64,000 bases of DNA, from positions 4,712,001 to 4,776,000 of the forward strand of contig CM114272.1 in assembly GCA_050084515.1 (NCBI GenBank). Direction: 5' to 3'. The notes below the pieces were generated by a model, which was not told where the DNA came from, did not search any database, and was given only the letters and a program-made list of their open reading frames with translations. This stretch comes from Blasia pusilla (Eukaryota; Marchantiophyta; Marchantiopsida; Blasiales). Within the stretch, counting starts at the first letter, position 1. The number at the start of each line of letters is the position of its first letter. Shown piece by piece: positions 21,331-32,542 of the stretch. Made by a program: the position numbers and the translations under genes.

Positions 21331-22313
21331 ATTACAGTTCAAATGTCAAGAAGAAATTTCCAAGGAAAGCCTTCAAATGCTTTTATTCTGGTAAGCTAGG
21401 TTATCTTATCAAAGATTGTAGAAAGAGGAGTCAAGATGAGAAGAACGGTTGTTTAAGACCTAAGAAGGAGTCTAGAAATTCTGTAGAACTAGGAGAACAT
21501 GAAGTAGATGGTTGGGTAGCAATCAAAGAGTTTTGCACATAGGAAAAACATTCCACTAAGTCAAAGAGTGAAGATGTATGGGTGCTCAATAGTGGAGCAT
21601 CTAGGAGTATGACCAATCATAAGGATTGGTATAGCTCCTTATAGAGTCAACAGGAGCCCATCATTGTTATTGTTGGGAATAATGCAAAGTGCCCTGTAGA
21701 AGGGAAATGCAAAATTTCTTTAGTCTCACAAAAAGGAGATGAAAAGAAATTAACGGATGTATTGTACGTACAAGAGTTGAAGCGAAATTTGATTTCGGTA
21801 GCAGTATTATGTGATCTTGACCTAGAAATTCGTTTGAAGAAAACTGGAGCAATCATTGAGGATGCCAATGGGAAAGTAGTGGGTGAAGGTATACGACGTG
21901 GAAATATCTACGAGTTGTATACTTTCACGACAAGTGTAGGTACAAATCTTAGTAGCAGTAAGTTGTGGCATGAAAAATTTGGTCACCTAAGCTTTCCCTT
22001 ACTAAGTCAGATGCAGAAATATGGCATGGTTGTTGATTTACCAACAATTTTTGGAGTGCCGGATACATGTGAAGCTTGTATGATGGGCAAGCAACACCGA
22101 AAACCATTTCCACAAGAGTCCAGCAATAGAGCAAAGGCTCCTCTAGAGCTGATTCATGCTGACCTCTGTGGTAAAATGAGAACAATGGCATTATGTGGTT
22201 CTTCCTACTTCTTTTTAGTTATCGACGATTATAGTAAGAAGATGTGGGTGTATTTCCTTCGTGATAAGGGAGATGCGGTAAGAGGAGAGGAAGAGAGGAG
22301 AGAGGAGAGAGGA
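21331..22313 (+). pseudogene. Copia-2 zinc knuckle, protease and partial integrase
   Basis: The frame follows gag with C-F-Y-S-G-K-L-G-Y-L-I-K-D-C, in which the second knuckle Cys is replaced by Ser. The protease motif then reads V-L-N-S-G-A-S-R, so the catalytic Asp is changed to Asn (codon 21588-21590). The integrase N-terminus (H-E-K-F-G-H-L-S, C-E-A-C-M-M-G-K, D-D-Y-S-K-K-M-W-V-Y) is present. At about 22268 the frame runs into a purine-rich tail coding R-G-E-E-E-R-R-E-E-R-G. It is clearly non-functional. Confidence 0.85.
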
Positions 22314-22660
22314 TAGAGGAAACTACCTTCAACCGAAATAGATACTTTTTTTTAAAGAGAGTTTCCGTTGGGTTGAAGAGAGGAAACTTTTTGTGTGAAT
22401 TTTTTTGCACTTTTTTGCTCAGTTATTAAGCAGTCCCACAATTTTTTTCCTCTTCCATATTTTGGCAGCCCATCTGAGTCCAACCCGTTGCAAATTGCAC
22501 AAAATTTAGAAAACTGAAAAATCAGTGGAATCATAAGTGTGGAACCAATCACTTTTTTCATCCAAGGTCTGGAAACAATCTATCATTTGCCCTGGGCTGA
22601 ATAGAGTTCAAGCTCAAAGTGAAGGTTCTGGAAAAATGAAAGTACAATCTAAAACCTCAT
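22269..22660. other. Purine-rich junction and non-coding remnant
   Basis: 22270-22320 is almost all A and G (AGAGGAGAGGAAGAG type), the mirror of the CT-rich tract near 44890-44970. The remainder has a degenerate GCAACCCGTC-family dyad at 22468-22494 and no gene. Confidence 0.5.
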
Positions 22661-22669
22661 TTTGCATCC

Positions 22670-22972
22670 TCAAAGTGGTTTGTTTAAAATACTTTGCACT
22701 TCTTTGAGGGACAAAATTGGTTGGTGGATTCCTATTCCTACCTCTGACTCTCTTAAAACTACCAGCAACATATAATACATGTGCTTACAAGGGAAATACC
22801 TTTTGCCACTTGTCTCTCTTTGGACAAAGTCATCACATGAACATGTGGGAAAGTAACAGATGTGCACCACATACATCCCTGTGACACTTGAATTTATAGT
22901 GTTGTTCCTGACCCAATACATCCTTCCTATTCCATTGCCACTCAAGACATCTTTCGTGGCGATGATCTCCAT
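22670..22972 (-). pseudogene. SWIM zinc finger segment of a DNA transposase
   Basis: A 100-residue frame with V-R-N-N-T-I-N-S-S-V-T-G-M-Y, then C-S-C-D-D-F-V-Q-R and P-C-K-H-M-Y-Y-M-L. The C-x-C-x(n)-C-x-H arrangement is a SWIM zinc finger, common near the C-terminus of MULE/FAR1-like transposases. It is in the same orientation as the DDE region at 25005-25950. It is separated from it by frames at 23112-24068 that do not fit between in an ordinary transposase, so the relation is uncertain. Confidence 0.6.
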
Positions 22973-22996
22973 TTTTGCCTCTCGAGCTCATGCAAT

Positions 22997-24068
22997 TCAC
23001 TTTGCTCTCTCCACCGTTGGCCTACATATTCTGTTTCTCTTCACCCCATTTCTAGACTCAAACAGAAATAGTTCATTGAGATCATCCATCTTCTCCAGGT
23101 ACATGTTGACATCAATCTTGGGTTGAATAAAAAATGCAAAGGTCTGTGTAATGCAAACATGCTCCGAACTTCCTCCGTCTACAAGTTTGAAACCGGCACT
23201 TGCAAGATTGTCCACTTCGTCTTGAGTGCAATTCGTACCTGCGGCAATGGGCCAAATTGTGGGTATTCCCCGGAGCTCCAATAGCAGCCGGATAAGACTT
23301 CCGGAAAGCGCAAGATTCATTTGGGCATAAGAAGTATTTCAATTGATCCCCGATCCTCGTGAAACGATCAAAGGTTTTGAGTCCCCAAAACCTAGGGAGT
23401 GGTCGTTGAGTCCTTGTACAGTTCTTATTTAGGAAAGTGCCGCATGCTCTCCTAATGCCATCAGATCCTGCCCTGCAAGTGGGTCCACGTCCTGGGTTTC
23501 TCCGAGATATATGCCACCGTTTTAGGTTGCAATCCACCTCCATTACCGGAATCCCATATTGTTGAACCACCCCACCAACCGGATGTTGCGAACTTCCAAC
23601 AACGGAGGGCTTTTGAAATAAAACATTCACTGATTTTGGAGAAGTTACTCCATCACGGATTGAGGAGCGGTTCGGGGTCCCCGAATACCTAGGCAGCGTA
23701 ATTTCCTCATCCAAATCAATCACCGGATTCGTTCCTCGATGCTGCCTCTTCACCTGCTTGAAGTCAAGATACTTATCTGGTCTCCACGAGTCTCGCTCAG
23801 ACTGCTCTACCACCATCTGTATGGGACGTCTTGAAACCCGCCCACAAATATCCCCACCAATGTGTACGTCTTGCTCGAGGGGACTTCTTGCTATGCACCG
23901 GTTGAAGGCTTCCACATAGATTTTTTCATCACCAGATCTCGGAGCCGCCCTGACATAGAGCTCGTAGATCGAAGGCCCCCTTCCTTTTGTTATGCCTTTT
24001 GTGAGGAAGATATGGGATGCTGCAAACTGTAGCATTGCTTTTGCCTGGTCTTGTTGGCATGCCTCCAC
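22997..24068 (-). pseudogene. Transposon-associated protein region, unknown
   Basis: A 318-residue frame (24068-23112), overlapped by a second frame (23320-22997). The first has a basic/acidic stretch with Y-V-E-A-F-N-R-C-I-A-R-S-P, T-N-P-V-I-D-L-D-E-E, and a Cys-rich end (F-L-C-P-N-E-S-C-A-F-R-K). The second continues with G-T-N-C-T-Q-D-E-V-D and an amphipathic tail. It looks like the C-terminal half of a transposase with a zinc-binding tail, broken by a frameshift near 23300. I assign no function. Confidence 0.45.
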
Positions 24069-24229
24069 AAGTGAAATTTGTTGGCATGCTTGTGACGACC
24101 TTCAGGAGGAATGAACACTTTCTACTCTACTTGTGTTGGGGCAGAGGGCATTTTCATGAATGTTCAATCCCTGCAACAACGACAATGTTAGAAGGGAACG
24201 AAAATAGCTCTGAAGTCAAAGAAATAAGC

Positions 24230-24580
24230 TACCTGTTGGAACCAAACGGGTTGCAAGGCCGAGGCATCCCATGAACGACTCTGCAACCCGTCGGGTCCCG
24301 ACGTGTTGCAACACCCAGGAAACACCTACTGCAACCCGTCCGATTCCGACGGGTTGCAAGAACCTTTGGCCACTCCGGGCTGGAAGATCCAAGTGCAAGT
24401 CATCCGAAACCCATCCGGGTCGAAGTATTTGCAGGCCTTGTATACATGCGACTTGCATCCTTGTATACGGGTTGCACCAAAATTCGAGATGCAACCCGTC
24501 GGTTTCCGACTGGTTGCATACTCACGCAACCCGTCCGTTTCCAACAGGTTGCACACTCGGGCAACCCGTCGCATATGACA
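24230..24580. repeat. Cluster of 27-bp dyads
   Basis: GCAACCCGTC-family palindromes at 24283-24309, 24331-24357, 24491-24517 and 24525-24551, with degenerate ones between. The copy at 24331-24357 has arms GCAACCCGTCCGA / TCCGACGGGTTGC. The short open frames rich in C-N-P-S-x-S-D-G-L-Q are translations of these repeats. Confidence 0.8.
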
Positions 24581-24639
24581 GCTTGCTTGGTTTCTTCAAT
24601 TTGAAATCCCTATAGTTCCCATGCTTCTCAACTTGAGCT

Positions 24640-25950
24640 GCAACTTTTCAAACAATTCTCAGCGTGAGCTTGACAAGACAAAATAGAGAACTCACCCGCC
24701 GCATGAAGTTTCCCCATTGTCTCATACGTACAGTCCACCTACTCAACCAAGAGCACAACTCTTTGTACTTCCCCTCAATCGCATGCTTCTTCCACCACCC
24801 ATGAAGTTCTTCTTGGCATTCCATGGCCTGTTTCAAGGTTTTGCTGTCCTTGCAGTGTTGGAGTAGAGTGACATGTTGTGTCCTCTTATTCTCCTTCATG
24901 CAAGATTTGGTGTACTGGGTCACAGACTGTTGCTAATGGAAAGCATCCGACCTTTCCCTCTCCACTTGAACCTCTCCACCCTTGAACACTTCCTTGATAG
25001 CAATCTACCCAAGTTGTGCATTGTCCGCCATGAACCCATAAATTTCTGGAGGTGGCCTTTTGTTTTCCTTCACCACCTCCAATAAGAGTAACCAGCACAT
25101 CTTCAAACTGCCAACCTCTTCTGCTTTTACTTCAGAGACAAATATAGTTTTGAGTCCCTTCTCGACATGGTCATAAACGTGAGCACCCATTATCAACCAT
25201 ACGTTCAGCACTCTGTAGCAAATATCAAAGCTTACCCAATTGCCGTAAAGATCTTCCCCTTCCCTCATTCGATCTATAAGATCGAGGCCACTCGATGGAC
25301 ATGTGGTTGACATTTTGAAGACATAGGCCCTGGATCCCTCGCCTCCCTGGCCCATGAACTGCCATCTCTGAATGAATGGAAATGTGGAGTTGGCCTTGAT
25401 TCTGGAAATGGCATCCATTTCCGCCGTCTTTCCATCCAGTACCCGTATTTGACACAGCAAATTCCGGAAGCATTCAGGATCAGCGAGAAATGCGAGATTT
25501 TCCCATAGTTGTTTCTCCTCAGCAATTGTGATCTCGCCCTGTCTAGGGATTCCAAGCAATTGTTCACAAATTTGTGATGTTGTTGTGAGCTTGATCAGTG
25601 CAGGCTTTGAACCCAGAGAGTTTCTGTAGACCTCGGCAACTTTCTTCGCCACATCCTCCTTGATGTGTCTCTGAATTGCATCGGTCACAGGATGAGTGTG
25701 GGAGCCAACATGAACTATTAGCCTTGTGTATTCTGACGTGGAGCCCAAGTCGTGAACAATGAAAAATATGTATGCAAGACACACTCCAACGCAAAAGGGG
25801 GATGCTTGACAATGAGGACACATCAATGGCCTCCCGGGGTATGGTGGCACCGACATCATATGGAGTTTCTGCATTCTTGGGGGGGAATTGCGACGTATTG
25901 ACTCGCCCGTTGCGCTCTAGATACGGGCATGCTGGACTTCTACACTCCAA
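24640..25950 (-). pseudogene. DDE-type DNA transposase core
   Basis: The frame 25005-25874 has a zinc-binding start (M-C-P-H-C), then L-I-V-H-V-G-S-H-T-H-P-V. The catalytic-like region follows: N-W-V-S-F-D-I-C-Y-R-V-L-N-V-W, G-A-H-V-Y-D-H-V, T-I-F-V-S-E-V-K and G-F-M-A-D-N-A-Q, which supply candidate first and second Asp residues. After an interruption, 24648-24923 gives W-L-S-R-W-T-V-R-M-R-Q-W-G-N-F-M, which looks like the helical region near the catalytic Glu. An upstream frame 25564-25950 supplies C-P-Y-L-E-R-N-G-R. I infer a MULE-like transposase, inactivated by several frameshifts. Confidence 0.6.
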
Positions 25951-26060
25951 GGCTCCAATGCATTGGCGGCGATAGACAATCCAAGGACCCTATGGAATTG
26001 AAGCACTAGTCCGTTGAAGCCTGCACCATCGATGACAATCAGACTTTCTGTCCATACCCT

Positions 26061-26711
26061 TCAAGCGTCCTCCATCTTTCTTTTGAGCAGGAGCAACAAG
26101 TGGAGGAAACTCAGAAATGCAATCACCATCGTACGCGGCACCTCGTCGACAAGAATGTGCTTGAACATTTTCAAGGCCAGAGACGATAGCAAAATATTGC
26201 CTGATACTTGCAAGAGGAACGAGTAGGCGGACAGAGGGCCCGGTTGGTGTCCGACAGATCCACTAAGGTTGAAAACATCTGGAATATCTTCAGGAAGAAC
26301 AACATTGTTACGAGTGTGTGAAGTTGGAGTCGAAGCCGGATCTACTGAGCTAGGAGTTGCAAAAGTAGAGCTCAGTGCACTAGGAAATTCTCGACCGTCT
26401 ACTTGGGAAACAAAAGAATTCAGGGGCAAGCCGTAAACTCTGTATTGACCATTTGCTAGAGGTAGGAGATTCCATACTTTACGGTCTGCAATCACTGGCT
26501 GGAGTGTCTCACCTATTATGTCCTCCGTACCGTCCACCCTAATATCCTTGGATACAAAGATGGTTCCAATTAGGAGAAGAAAACGAACTGAGAGAAAATT
26601 TTCATACACTACTATGAAAGACTCACGAGCTTGCGGTCGAATGATTTCTGATTGAGGAAGGGCCGCTAGATGACTACCACAAGTGAGCTTCACATAATTA
26701 TCCATTCCCAA
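26061..26711 (-). pseudogene. N-terminal part of the DNA transposon protein
   Basis: A 216-residue frame starting MGMDNYVKLTCGSHLAALPQ. It is rich in Ser/Thr/Pro in the middle, and its hydrophobic end (F-L-L-Q-V-S-G-N-I-L, V-I-A-F-L-S-F-L-H-L-L-L) resembles a helix-rich or shifted frame. It precedes the transposase core in the same orientation, with about 100 bp between. It carries no domain I recognise. An A/G-rich GAGAATGA repeat lies just upstream at 26730-26755. Confidence 0.4.
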
Positions 26712-26819
26712 AAGATTCCACCGGGAGGAGAATGAGAATGAGAATGAGAATGTTTAATTTATAGTGAATAGGGACTCAGATTCTCCTAACATAATTTGAC
26801 TGACAAGATTAAGTTTGGT

Positions 26820-27189
26820 AGGTGAAAATGTCTGACACAATGGATTCAATTCTGTTGCAACTTGTCGGAGTCAGGTGGGTTGCAGAATTTGGGAATCAGA
26901 GACGTTGGTTGCGAAGCACACACTTCATTTTTTTGGAACTGGTCGGAGTCCATTGGGTTGGTACCCCCTTCTTGCCAACCAAAGGTCTTTTGAGTCGATT
27001 TTGCTAGCATCAAACACAAGATATCGCTTGCATATGCTTAGGCAACCAATCATTGGGGACTTTTGCGGGATTGTCCAACTTAGGGTAGATCTTGTAATCC
27101 ATCGGATTGCAATGGGTTGCCTCGGAACTATGCGTTGTCGCATTGTTACCCGAGGGATAGGAAAGTGTGCAACTGTCAATCAAACTCAT
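26820..27189. repeat. Degenerate dyads and spacer
   Basis: Several half or degenerate copies of the GTCGGAGTC / GGGTTG dyad occur near 26858-26885, 26940-26960 and 27096-27120. No gene is seen. Confidence 0.45.
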
Positions 27190-28960
27190 CATTCTTCCAT
27201 TACACCAAAATAATTTTAAGATTAACCCAAGATAACAAAATTTACCCCCATGTCGTCTTTAGTCTTCATTCTTTGAAGACCTCACCTTTTTATAAAAAAT
27301 TGAGCCTAAGCTCAAAATTCTGAAAATTGGAGGTATCACAATGGGGTTGGGACGGAGGGTCCATGAGGCTAATATTATTTGTTTCTTCACTTGAGAATGC
27401 TTTGGAACTGGGCCTTAAGCTCCGATTTGGGTGACCAACGAACAAACCTTGGCAAAGTCCACATTCAATCGTCCGCCACCTCCTTTACTGCAAAGTCATA
27501 AAATTGTTTAGTTTATGTTGAAAAAATTGCTCTTACGGGTCTACGATGACTTCAACCACATCACACGCTAGCCTTTCTTCAGAACCAAGAAACATCCTTT
27601 ATCACTGAGGTATGCCTTGGAAAATGAGAACATTAGCACAATCTGGTCGTAAGTGAGTGGAATGTTCCTATCCGGGATAGTTTCTTGTGGATTATCGTCC
27701 CACATATTGAATCCCGATGGGTCAATTGCAACCTCCTCTCCTTAGCTACCCCATTAACAGTCCATGGGTTTTGTCCCTTTAGGAGGAGCTTTCGTCCTAA
27801 CATAGTTAGCTTCTTCATTGCAACCATGGACTCCTCACTTGAGGATCTCTCAAGTTCATCTAGCAGAGAGGTCTGATGGAGAAGGATAGTGATCTTGCTC
27901 GTACTCTCCCTCTGCTTGCCTAAGGATGATGGAGTGTATTCCACATTCCTTCCTCGTAGGATCCGAATGTCTCTTTCACTTCTTGCGAGTTTGCTGCGTG
28001 GTGGTCGTGGTCTACAAGCGATTTGTACACCACTTCCTTGACTGTCCTTCATGCCATGAGGAGCGTCATACTGCCTCTACCCCTTGGCTTTCGCTTTCAA
28101 GCCCACTTTGGACTTATCCTTGGCTATAACCACCTTAGACGTCAAGTGAGAAGTCTCAATTGCTTGCCCCTCCGCATCAGCTTCAAAATATTGCTCAATC
28201 TTCAATACATTGGGGATGTCATCATCACCAACAATGATTGTATCATAGAATACTCATAAGATCTACTCGCTAAGCTCTTTTGGGTTGTTGAAGTCCAACC
28301 AAACAGGAAAATTCAACACTTCCCAGTTACTCATATTCTATGCCATCTCCATGTCGTACATGGAGAATCTGTTTATATCTAGAGGAGAAGCTCATAATTT
28401 GCACGCGGGAGCATGTACATGTACTTGTAGCTCGTTTCCGGGATGATTCTGCTGCTTGTTCCAGAAGATCTCTTTTCATTTTTGCAAAATCCCATTTTTT
28501 GGGGTCGCCGATATCTTAGTCGAGATCAAATTTCATCACTTTGATCCGCGTGATTTCTCAGATCCCAGAAAGGACAAATATGTGGACACAATCCAGAGAC
28601 ACCTTCTATCCTATTTGCCCATAAGGATCTTCATCCCTCTTCCGTTGGTGTTTAATAATCGCCTTCAACTCCTCGTAGAAATCCTGGCCGAGTTCAGGGT
28701 CTAGTAGAGTGATGTAGTGCTATATCTTGCTCATTGTGTATTTTGTTGTTGCCCAAAAAGCAGTCTGGATAAACTTGGCTCTATATGAAGCTTAAACCTA
28801 GTCCCTCCTCTCCACCTCCAGTGTTGCTCTTCTTTTTGCTACCTCAATTTTAGACCAACAAAAAATGGTGAGAGCTGCATCTTGGGAGATGTATGTATTT
28901 GCCCAAGTCTTCTTTTCTTGATCTGTGCTCCTTTGGCGAGCATTTGATCCACCAAGTCGT
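27190..28960 (-). mobile_element. Element B: second copy of the methylase-bearing element
   Basis: The 27190-27375 end is an inverted copy of 4820-5008. On the minus strand, 28960-28100 matches the charged region of element A (D-D-I-P-N-V, F-E-A-D-A-E-G-Q-A-I-E-T, T-S-K-V-V-I-A-K-D-K-S). The frame 27633-28052 covers the junction to the methylase, with E-Y-T-P-S-S-L-G-K-Q. In another frame (about 27730-27550) the methylase half reads D-P-S-G-F-N-M-W-D-D-N-P, P-L-T-Y-D-Q-I and G-C-F-L-V-L. The motif I exon and dyad-rich intron are missing. Frameshifts make it a pseudogene. Confidence 0.65.
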
Positions 28961-29009
28961 CTCCTAGAAATCGTTTATTCTATGTTGGGTGCATTGTAAG
29001 CACCTTCTT

Positions 29010-29760
29010 AACTCTATTGCATTCTTAGATCCAATGATGGATAACGTTCCCTTCCGAGACAGATACTCTCTATCGAACAGATTTCTTACAGCTCAATGTT
29101 GATTATTCTAATGATGAAAGTGCTCTCCTTATCCACTCTTCACTCTACATACCCAATAAGAATTCTCAGACATATGCATCGCACATTAGAATGAAGAAAT
29201 GAGTTCTTTACTATTCCATAAAGAATGAGAAAACTTCAAAGTGTATACAAGCTTGAGAGGGTACTACTCCCTTGATCGGACCATTCTTACACCATAAGGA
29301 CTTCGTGAAAGAATGATGATGATAGTTACTTCATGCTTCTTAAATATCTTCCGAGGTAGTAGTAGGTCCAAAGATTTGAAGCGTCTCTTAGGAATCTAGT
29401 GTCTATTGAGAATTTGTAACTACCTTGATATACGGTTCTCTTATCTTTTCTTATGATAACTATGAAACCGCTGGGCGTAACTGTCATAACTTCCTATCTG
29501 GTCCAAAAAGTCACGCTTCTTCCGAGCCTAACTATTCTAATGGTCACCCGCATGAAATCACGTCGGGTTGTAGCTTCGCTTTGTCGGGAAGTCTGAACTT
29601 CTTCTTCTTTTGAAGACGAAGCTCTTTCTCTTGGCGTGAAGACCAAGCACTGCATTCTTTGTGCTTGTTCCAAGTGCTTCGTTCTTCGCCGAAGAGCAAA
29701 GTACTTCTTCCTCTTCTTCTTCATCATGCTTTGTTCAAGAGTTCATAAAAGGTCTTAAAT
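29010..29760 (-). mobile_element. LTR-like sequence, inverted copy of the 5009-6060 family
   Basis: Reading the minus strand gives CAAATCTTTGG, AAGAATGGTCCGATCAAGGGAGTAGTACCCTC and TGCGATGCATATG in the same order as 5460-5660. Similar CTTCG-rich sequence (GCGAAG-type) precedes them. No coding frame is seen. It abuts element B. Confidence 0.5.
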
Positions 29761-29830
29761 AAGGCTCCCAGTTTTTAGATTTGTTCAAGAGTTCATAAAC
29801 AGGTCTTAAATAAGGCTCCCAATTTTTAGA
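29731..29830. repeat. Two tandem copies of a 50-bp repeat
   Basis: TTGTTCAAGAGTTCATAAA begins at 29731 and again at 29781. Both copies continue AGGTCTTAAATAAGGCTCCC. Confidence 0.85.
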
Positions 29831-29834
29831 CTTT

Positions 29835-31300
29835 GTTATTGCATTTTCCTCTCTTGTTACCACAAATCACTGATTTTCCACCTCTCTCCCTTAGTGGCTT
29901 ACTTAGTCATCCACTTCAATATTACTTCACTTCCTGTTAAAAGGTGTATGCATATTAGGGAATGGCAAGGAGATGAATACTGCTCTAGACATCTCAGGAA
30001 TCAGTTCCGAACGCAACCCTGAACGAACCTACTTAACCCACTTAACTTCCAAATATTCAAATAAGTTCGGACATCTTCATACTCACTCTAGACCTGCCAT
30101 TCGCGAAAACTAGTGCAATTCGGTCAACCACGTTCCCAGTAACCGTATAGTCCAATGACTCCAGTGACCGTATAGTGCGTCCTATTCGGAAATGTGTATG
30201 ACGCACTATGTACAACTCAAGCATATTACAAGTTCTCTAGTTATGTCTTTCAATTTTTCCTAACTCACAATAGGTTGCTATGAGGCAGCGAGTTAGAAAA
30301 TTGGTATTTTGTACTTCAAATTGCATGGTATCCAGTTTGAGCTCCTTGATTGAGGACTTGATGAGGCGTTTCTGAAAAGCCTGTTAATATGTGTAAGTAG
30401 CGACCTGACCCGCTGAAATTGAATTCTCCGCAAAGAACAAATTTGCTTCAAACGGTTTTGACGTAACACTAAAACTATGGCCGCTTCACGATGCGCAGGC
30501 TCAGAGGTCCCGTAGTAGTGAGGGAAAGGGATACCAACCCAGCCAGGCCACGATCCGTACTAGGGACAGACGGGAAACAATACCTTCGCCATTCTTTTTG
30601 AACGAAACCCGGTTTTTCGAAGGGCTGGAGATGCCAAGCTCTCGACGAACGGATGCCTCAGCTGACTTCATGATAACAAAATATAGCTCACTTCCAAGCC
30701 TATGGTTGCGGATTCGGAAGGCGAACATGTGAATTTCATTTCATCCTGAGAGATACTTCCGGAGTCATATATTCGAACATCTCATTACATGCGTACTCAT
30801 GTGCGTGCGCCGTACCTACTTTGTTAAGCAATGATACCTGAGCACGGGAACAAGTATTCGAATATTACTAATGACTTTGATTTGATAGGAACCGGATACA
30901 AGGTAGATAAAGTTCTCTTATGTCAAAGCTTATGCTTACACTAAAATAGCAGTTGAAGACGGTTAGAATTGAATTGAATCGATTGTATTACATAGGATAT
31001 GACATATTGGAACACAGCATCTCAAAATGGATAATATTAGTTATTGCGTGGGCATTAAGGAGATACTGAAACAAAGGAATTCAACAAGAAAAAAGTTTCG
31101 TCGGTTATTGTCACGGGGAAACACCGGATTAGGGATTTCCATGCATTAGACGCTGTGAAACTCCTTGTCACGAATATCCTACACAACCTACAACGAGCGC
31201 AGCCCCAAATTCCCACATAGGTTTCAAACGTTCCCGCTACATCGAAATGAGTCCTGGACAAAACATCAGCTGGTTTATTAACTCAAGCTAACGCGTCATT
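29835..31300. other. Intergenic region, no supported gene
   Basis: The longest frame (30501-30728, minus) encodes a basic 75-residue peptide starting MFAFRIRNHRLG. Nothing supports it as a gene. The rest is AT-rich, with the 3' flank of the first dirigent-like gene at its end. Confidence 0.4.
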
Positions 31301-31308
31301 TGCAAGAA

Positions 31309-31905
31309 CTAATGCAATTCAGGTCCGTCGTCATTAATTTCCACCTCGCCGACCACTCTGTAAGCGTTTCCAACCCTCTCGTATCTCGCGGTACCGCGTG
31401 CTCCAGCAAGTCCTCCGCTTCCACCGACAACGGAAAGCTCCTGATTCCTCTGGTCCTCTCGGTTCTCCAAGTTCCACAGACCTTGGAGGTGAAGCTGAGC
31501 ATTTCGTAATCTCCTGCCCTGGTCCAATCTGTCTCCCTGGTCGTTTATCTCCACATCCTCGAAGCGGATGCTGGAAACCTCGTGGACCTGGTTCTCGTTT
31601 GTGTAGAAGTAGAGACCGCTGACGGTGGCCTGGTGCTCGGAGTTGCGATCCTCCCTCTGGGTTGCCCGGTTGGAGAACACAAAACCTCTGCCGATGTCTC
31701 TGTCTCTGCCGTTGTCCCTGCCGTCATTGGATCCGGGTCCGAATACCTCTAGCTCGTTGGAGTCCCGATCAGAATCTCCATTTGCCTCTTGCTGGTATAT
31801 TTCGAACCGAATGGTCTGACTTTGAGATCTGTCGGCATGCACCAGGCACACACTGGCAAGCATCACGCAGCCGGCCAACATCAAGAGCATATTTCCGCGT
31901 GCCAT
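31309..31905 (-). CDS. Dirigent-like secreted protein 1
   Basis: The product is 198 residues. I chose the ATG at 31903-31905 because it starts the conserved MARGNMLL signal peptide (hydrophobic core to about residue 20, cleavage likely near A-D-R) and lies just after the intron acceptor; the longer frame upstream reads through the intron. The mature part has a strand with R-F-E-I-Y, a Gly-Arg-Asp-rich loop, H-Q-A-T-V-S-G-L-Y-F-Y and L-H-L-Q-G-L-W-N-L. It ends with the hallmark V-V-G-G-S-G-G-L-A-G-A-R-G, which matches the dirigent V-V-G-G-T-G-x-F-x-x-A-R-G. Dirigent proteins form extracellular beta-barrels that steer phenoxy-radical coupling; the substrate here is unknown. Most similar to gene 2. 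Confidence 0.75.
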   Translation of the reverse strand: MARGNMLLMLAGCVMLASVCLVHADRSQSQTIRFEIYQQEANGDSDRDSNELEVFGPGSNDGRDNGRDRDIGRGFVFSNRATQREDRNSEHQATVSGLYFYTNENQVHEVSSIRFEDVEINDQGDRLDQGRRLRNAQLHLQGLWNLENREDQRNQELSVVGGSGGLAGARGTARYERVGNAYRVVGEVEINDDGPELH

Positions 31906-31929
31906 GATCACAAATGCCAGCGTAATATT

Positions 31930-32367
31930 CTGCATATGGAGCCGATCAGTAAAGATTAGTGATTCCAGTGCTTGGAATATCGTCATTAAAATCCGTATCA
32001 TACTTCCTGTAGATCTAATGCCATCAACTTTTTCACTAAACAGGAATACATAGTTCATCTCAGATCTAGTCATCTTAAAAAGGTACAGAACTTATAGAAC
32101 ACACATTCTCATCCATATTCTTTTGAGGTATTTCGTGATCCGAACATGGCCAACTGCGAAAACCGACACCCTAGGTAGAAACTTCTGGGTACCGTCACGG
32201 TTGAAATTTACCCACTTTGGATCAGTATCGGCTTCAACCACCGGGAACAACAATGTCGAATCAGCTGAATAAAGAAATCATAGAAGATCCACCATGTATG
32301 CAGGCATATACTCCGATCTAGTGAGGGTTCTCCTACGTAGAAGACAAGGTGGAGGAGAAGGACTTAC
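31930..32367 (-). other. 5' UTR intron of dirigent-like gene 1
   Basis: The donor GCTT|GTAAGT (31-strand minus, at 32367) and the acceptor ATATGCAG (31930) lie 24 bp upstream of the start codon. The layout is shared by the other family members. Confidence 0.65.
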
Positions 32368-32442
32368 AAGCTTAAAGTTGCCGATTGAGGTAGTTCTCGA
32401 AAGCTAAAATTGATCTGGTGAATTGTATCTGAACTTCAGGGG

Positions 32443-32542
32443 TACTTATACAAATTTGTCTCATGCACAACACAGGGAACAAGTCGATGACGCGCGTGCC
32501 AGCCTGGTCATGAGAGCCGAAACAAACAGCGCGAGAGATTCT
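32443..32542 (-). promoter_or_regulatory. Core promoter of gene 1 with CGCG box
   Basis: TATAAGTA at 32443-32450 is followed on the minus strand by a conserved leader (CAGATACAATTCACCAG-like). Further upstream, GCGCGAGAGATTCT at 32529-32542 corresponds to GCGCGTGAGATTCT of genes 2 and 5-6. Confidence 0.55.

Larger units (their letters stand above)
20157..22268 (+). mobile_element. Copia-2: 5' fragment of a second Copia copy
   Basis: This belongs to the same family as Copia-1 but in the opposite orientation. It has an LTR, primer binding site, gag, protease and part of integrase. Similarity stops abruptly at about 22268, within the integrase after F-L-R-D-K-G. No 3' LTR, RT or RNase H follows. 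It carries more stops than Copia-1, so it is the older or less constrained copy. Confidence 0.88.

Noticed and set aside
24216-24615. Open frames rich in C-N-P-S-x-S-D-G-L-Q and T-R-P-F-P-T-G-C
   Set aside because: These follow the GCAACCCGTC palindromes, and the same peptides appear in unrelated places on both strands.
30501-30728. 75-residue basic frame as a gene
   Set aside because: No homologous copy in the window, no domain, no promoter or intron signals.
31906-32073. Longer N-terminus for dirigent gene 1 (start at 32073)
   Set aside because: The extension runs through the 5' UTR intron. The MARG start gives the signal peptide shared by all relatives.
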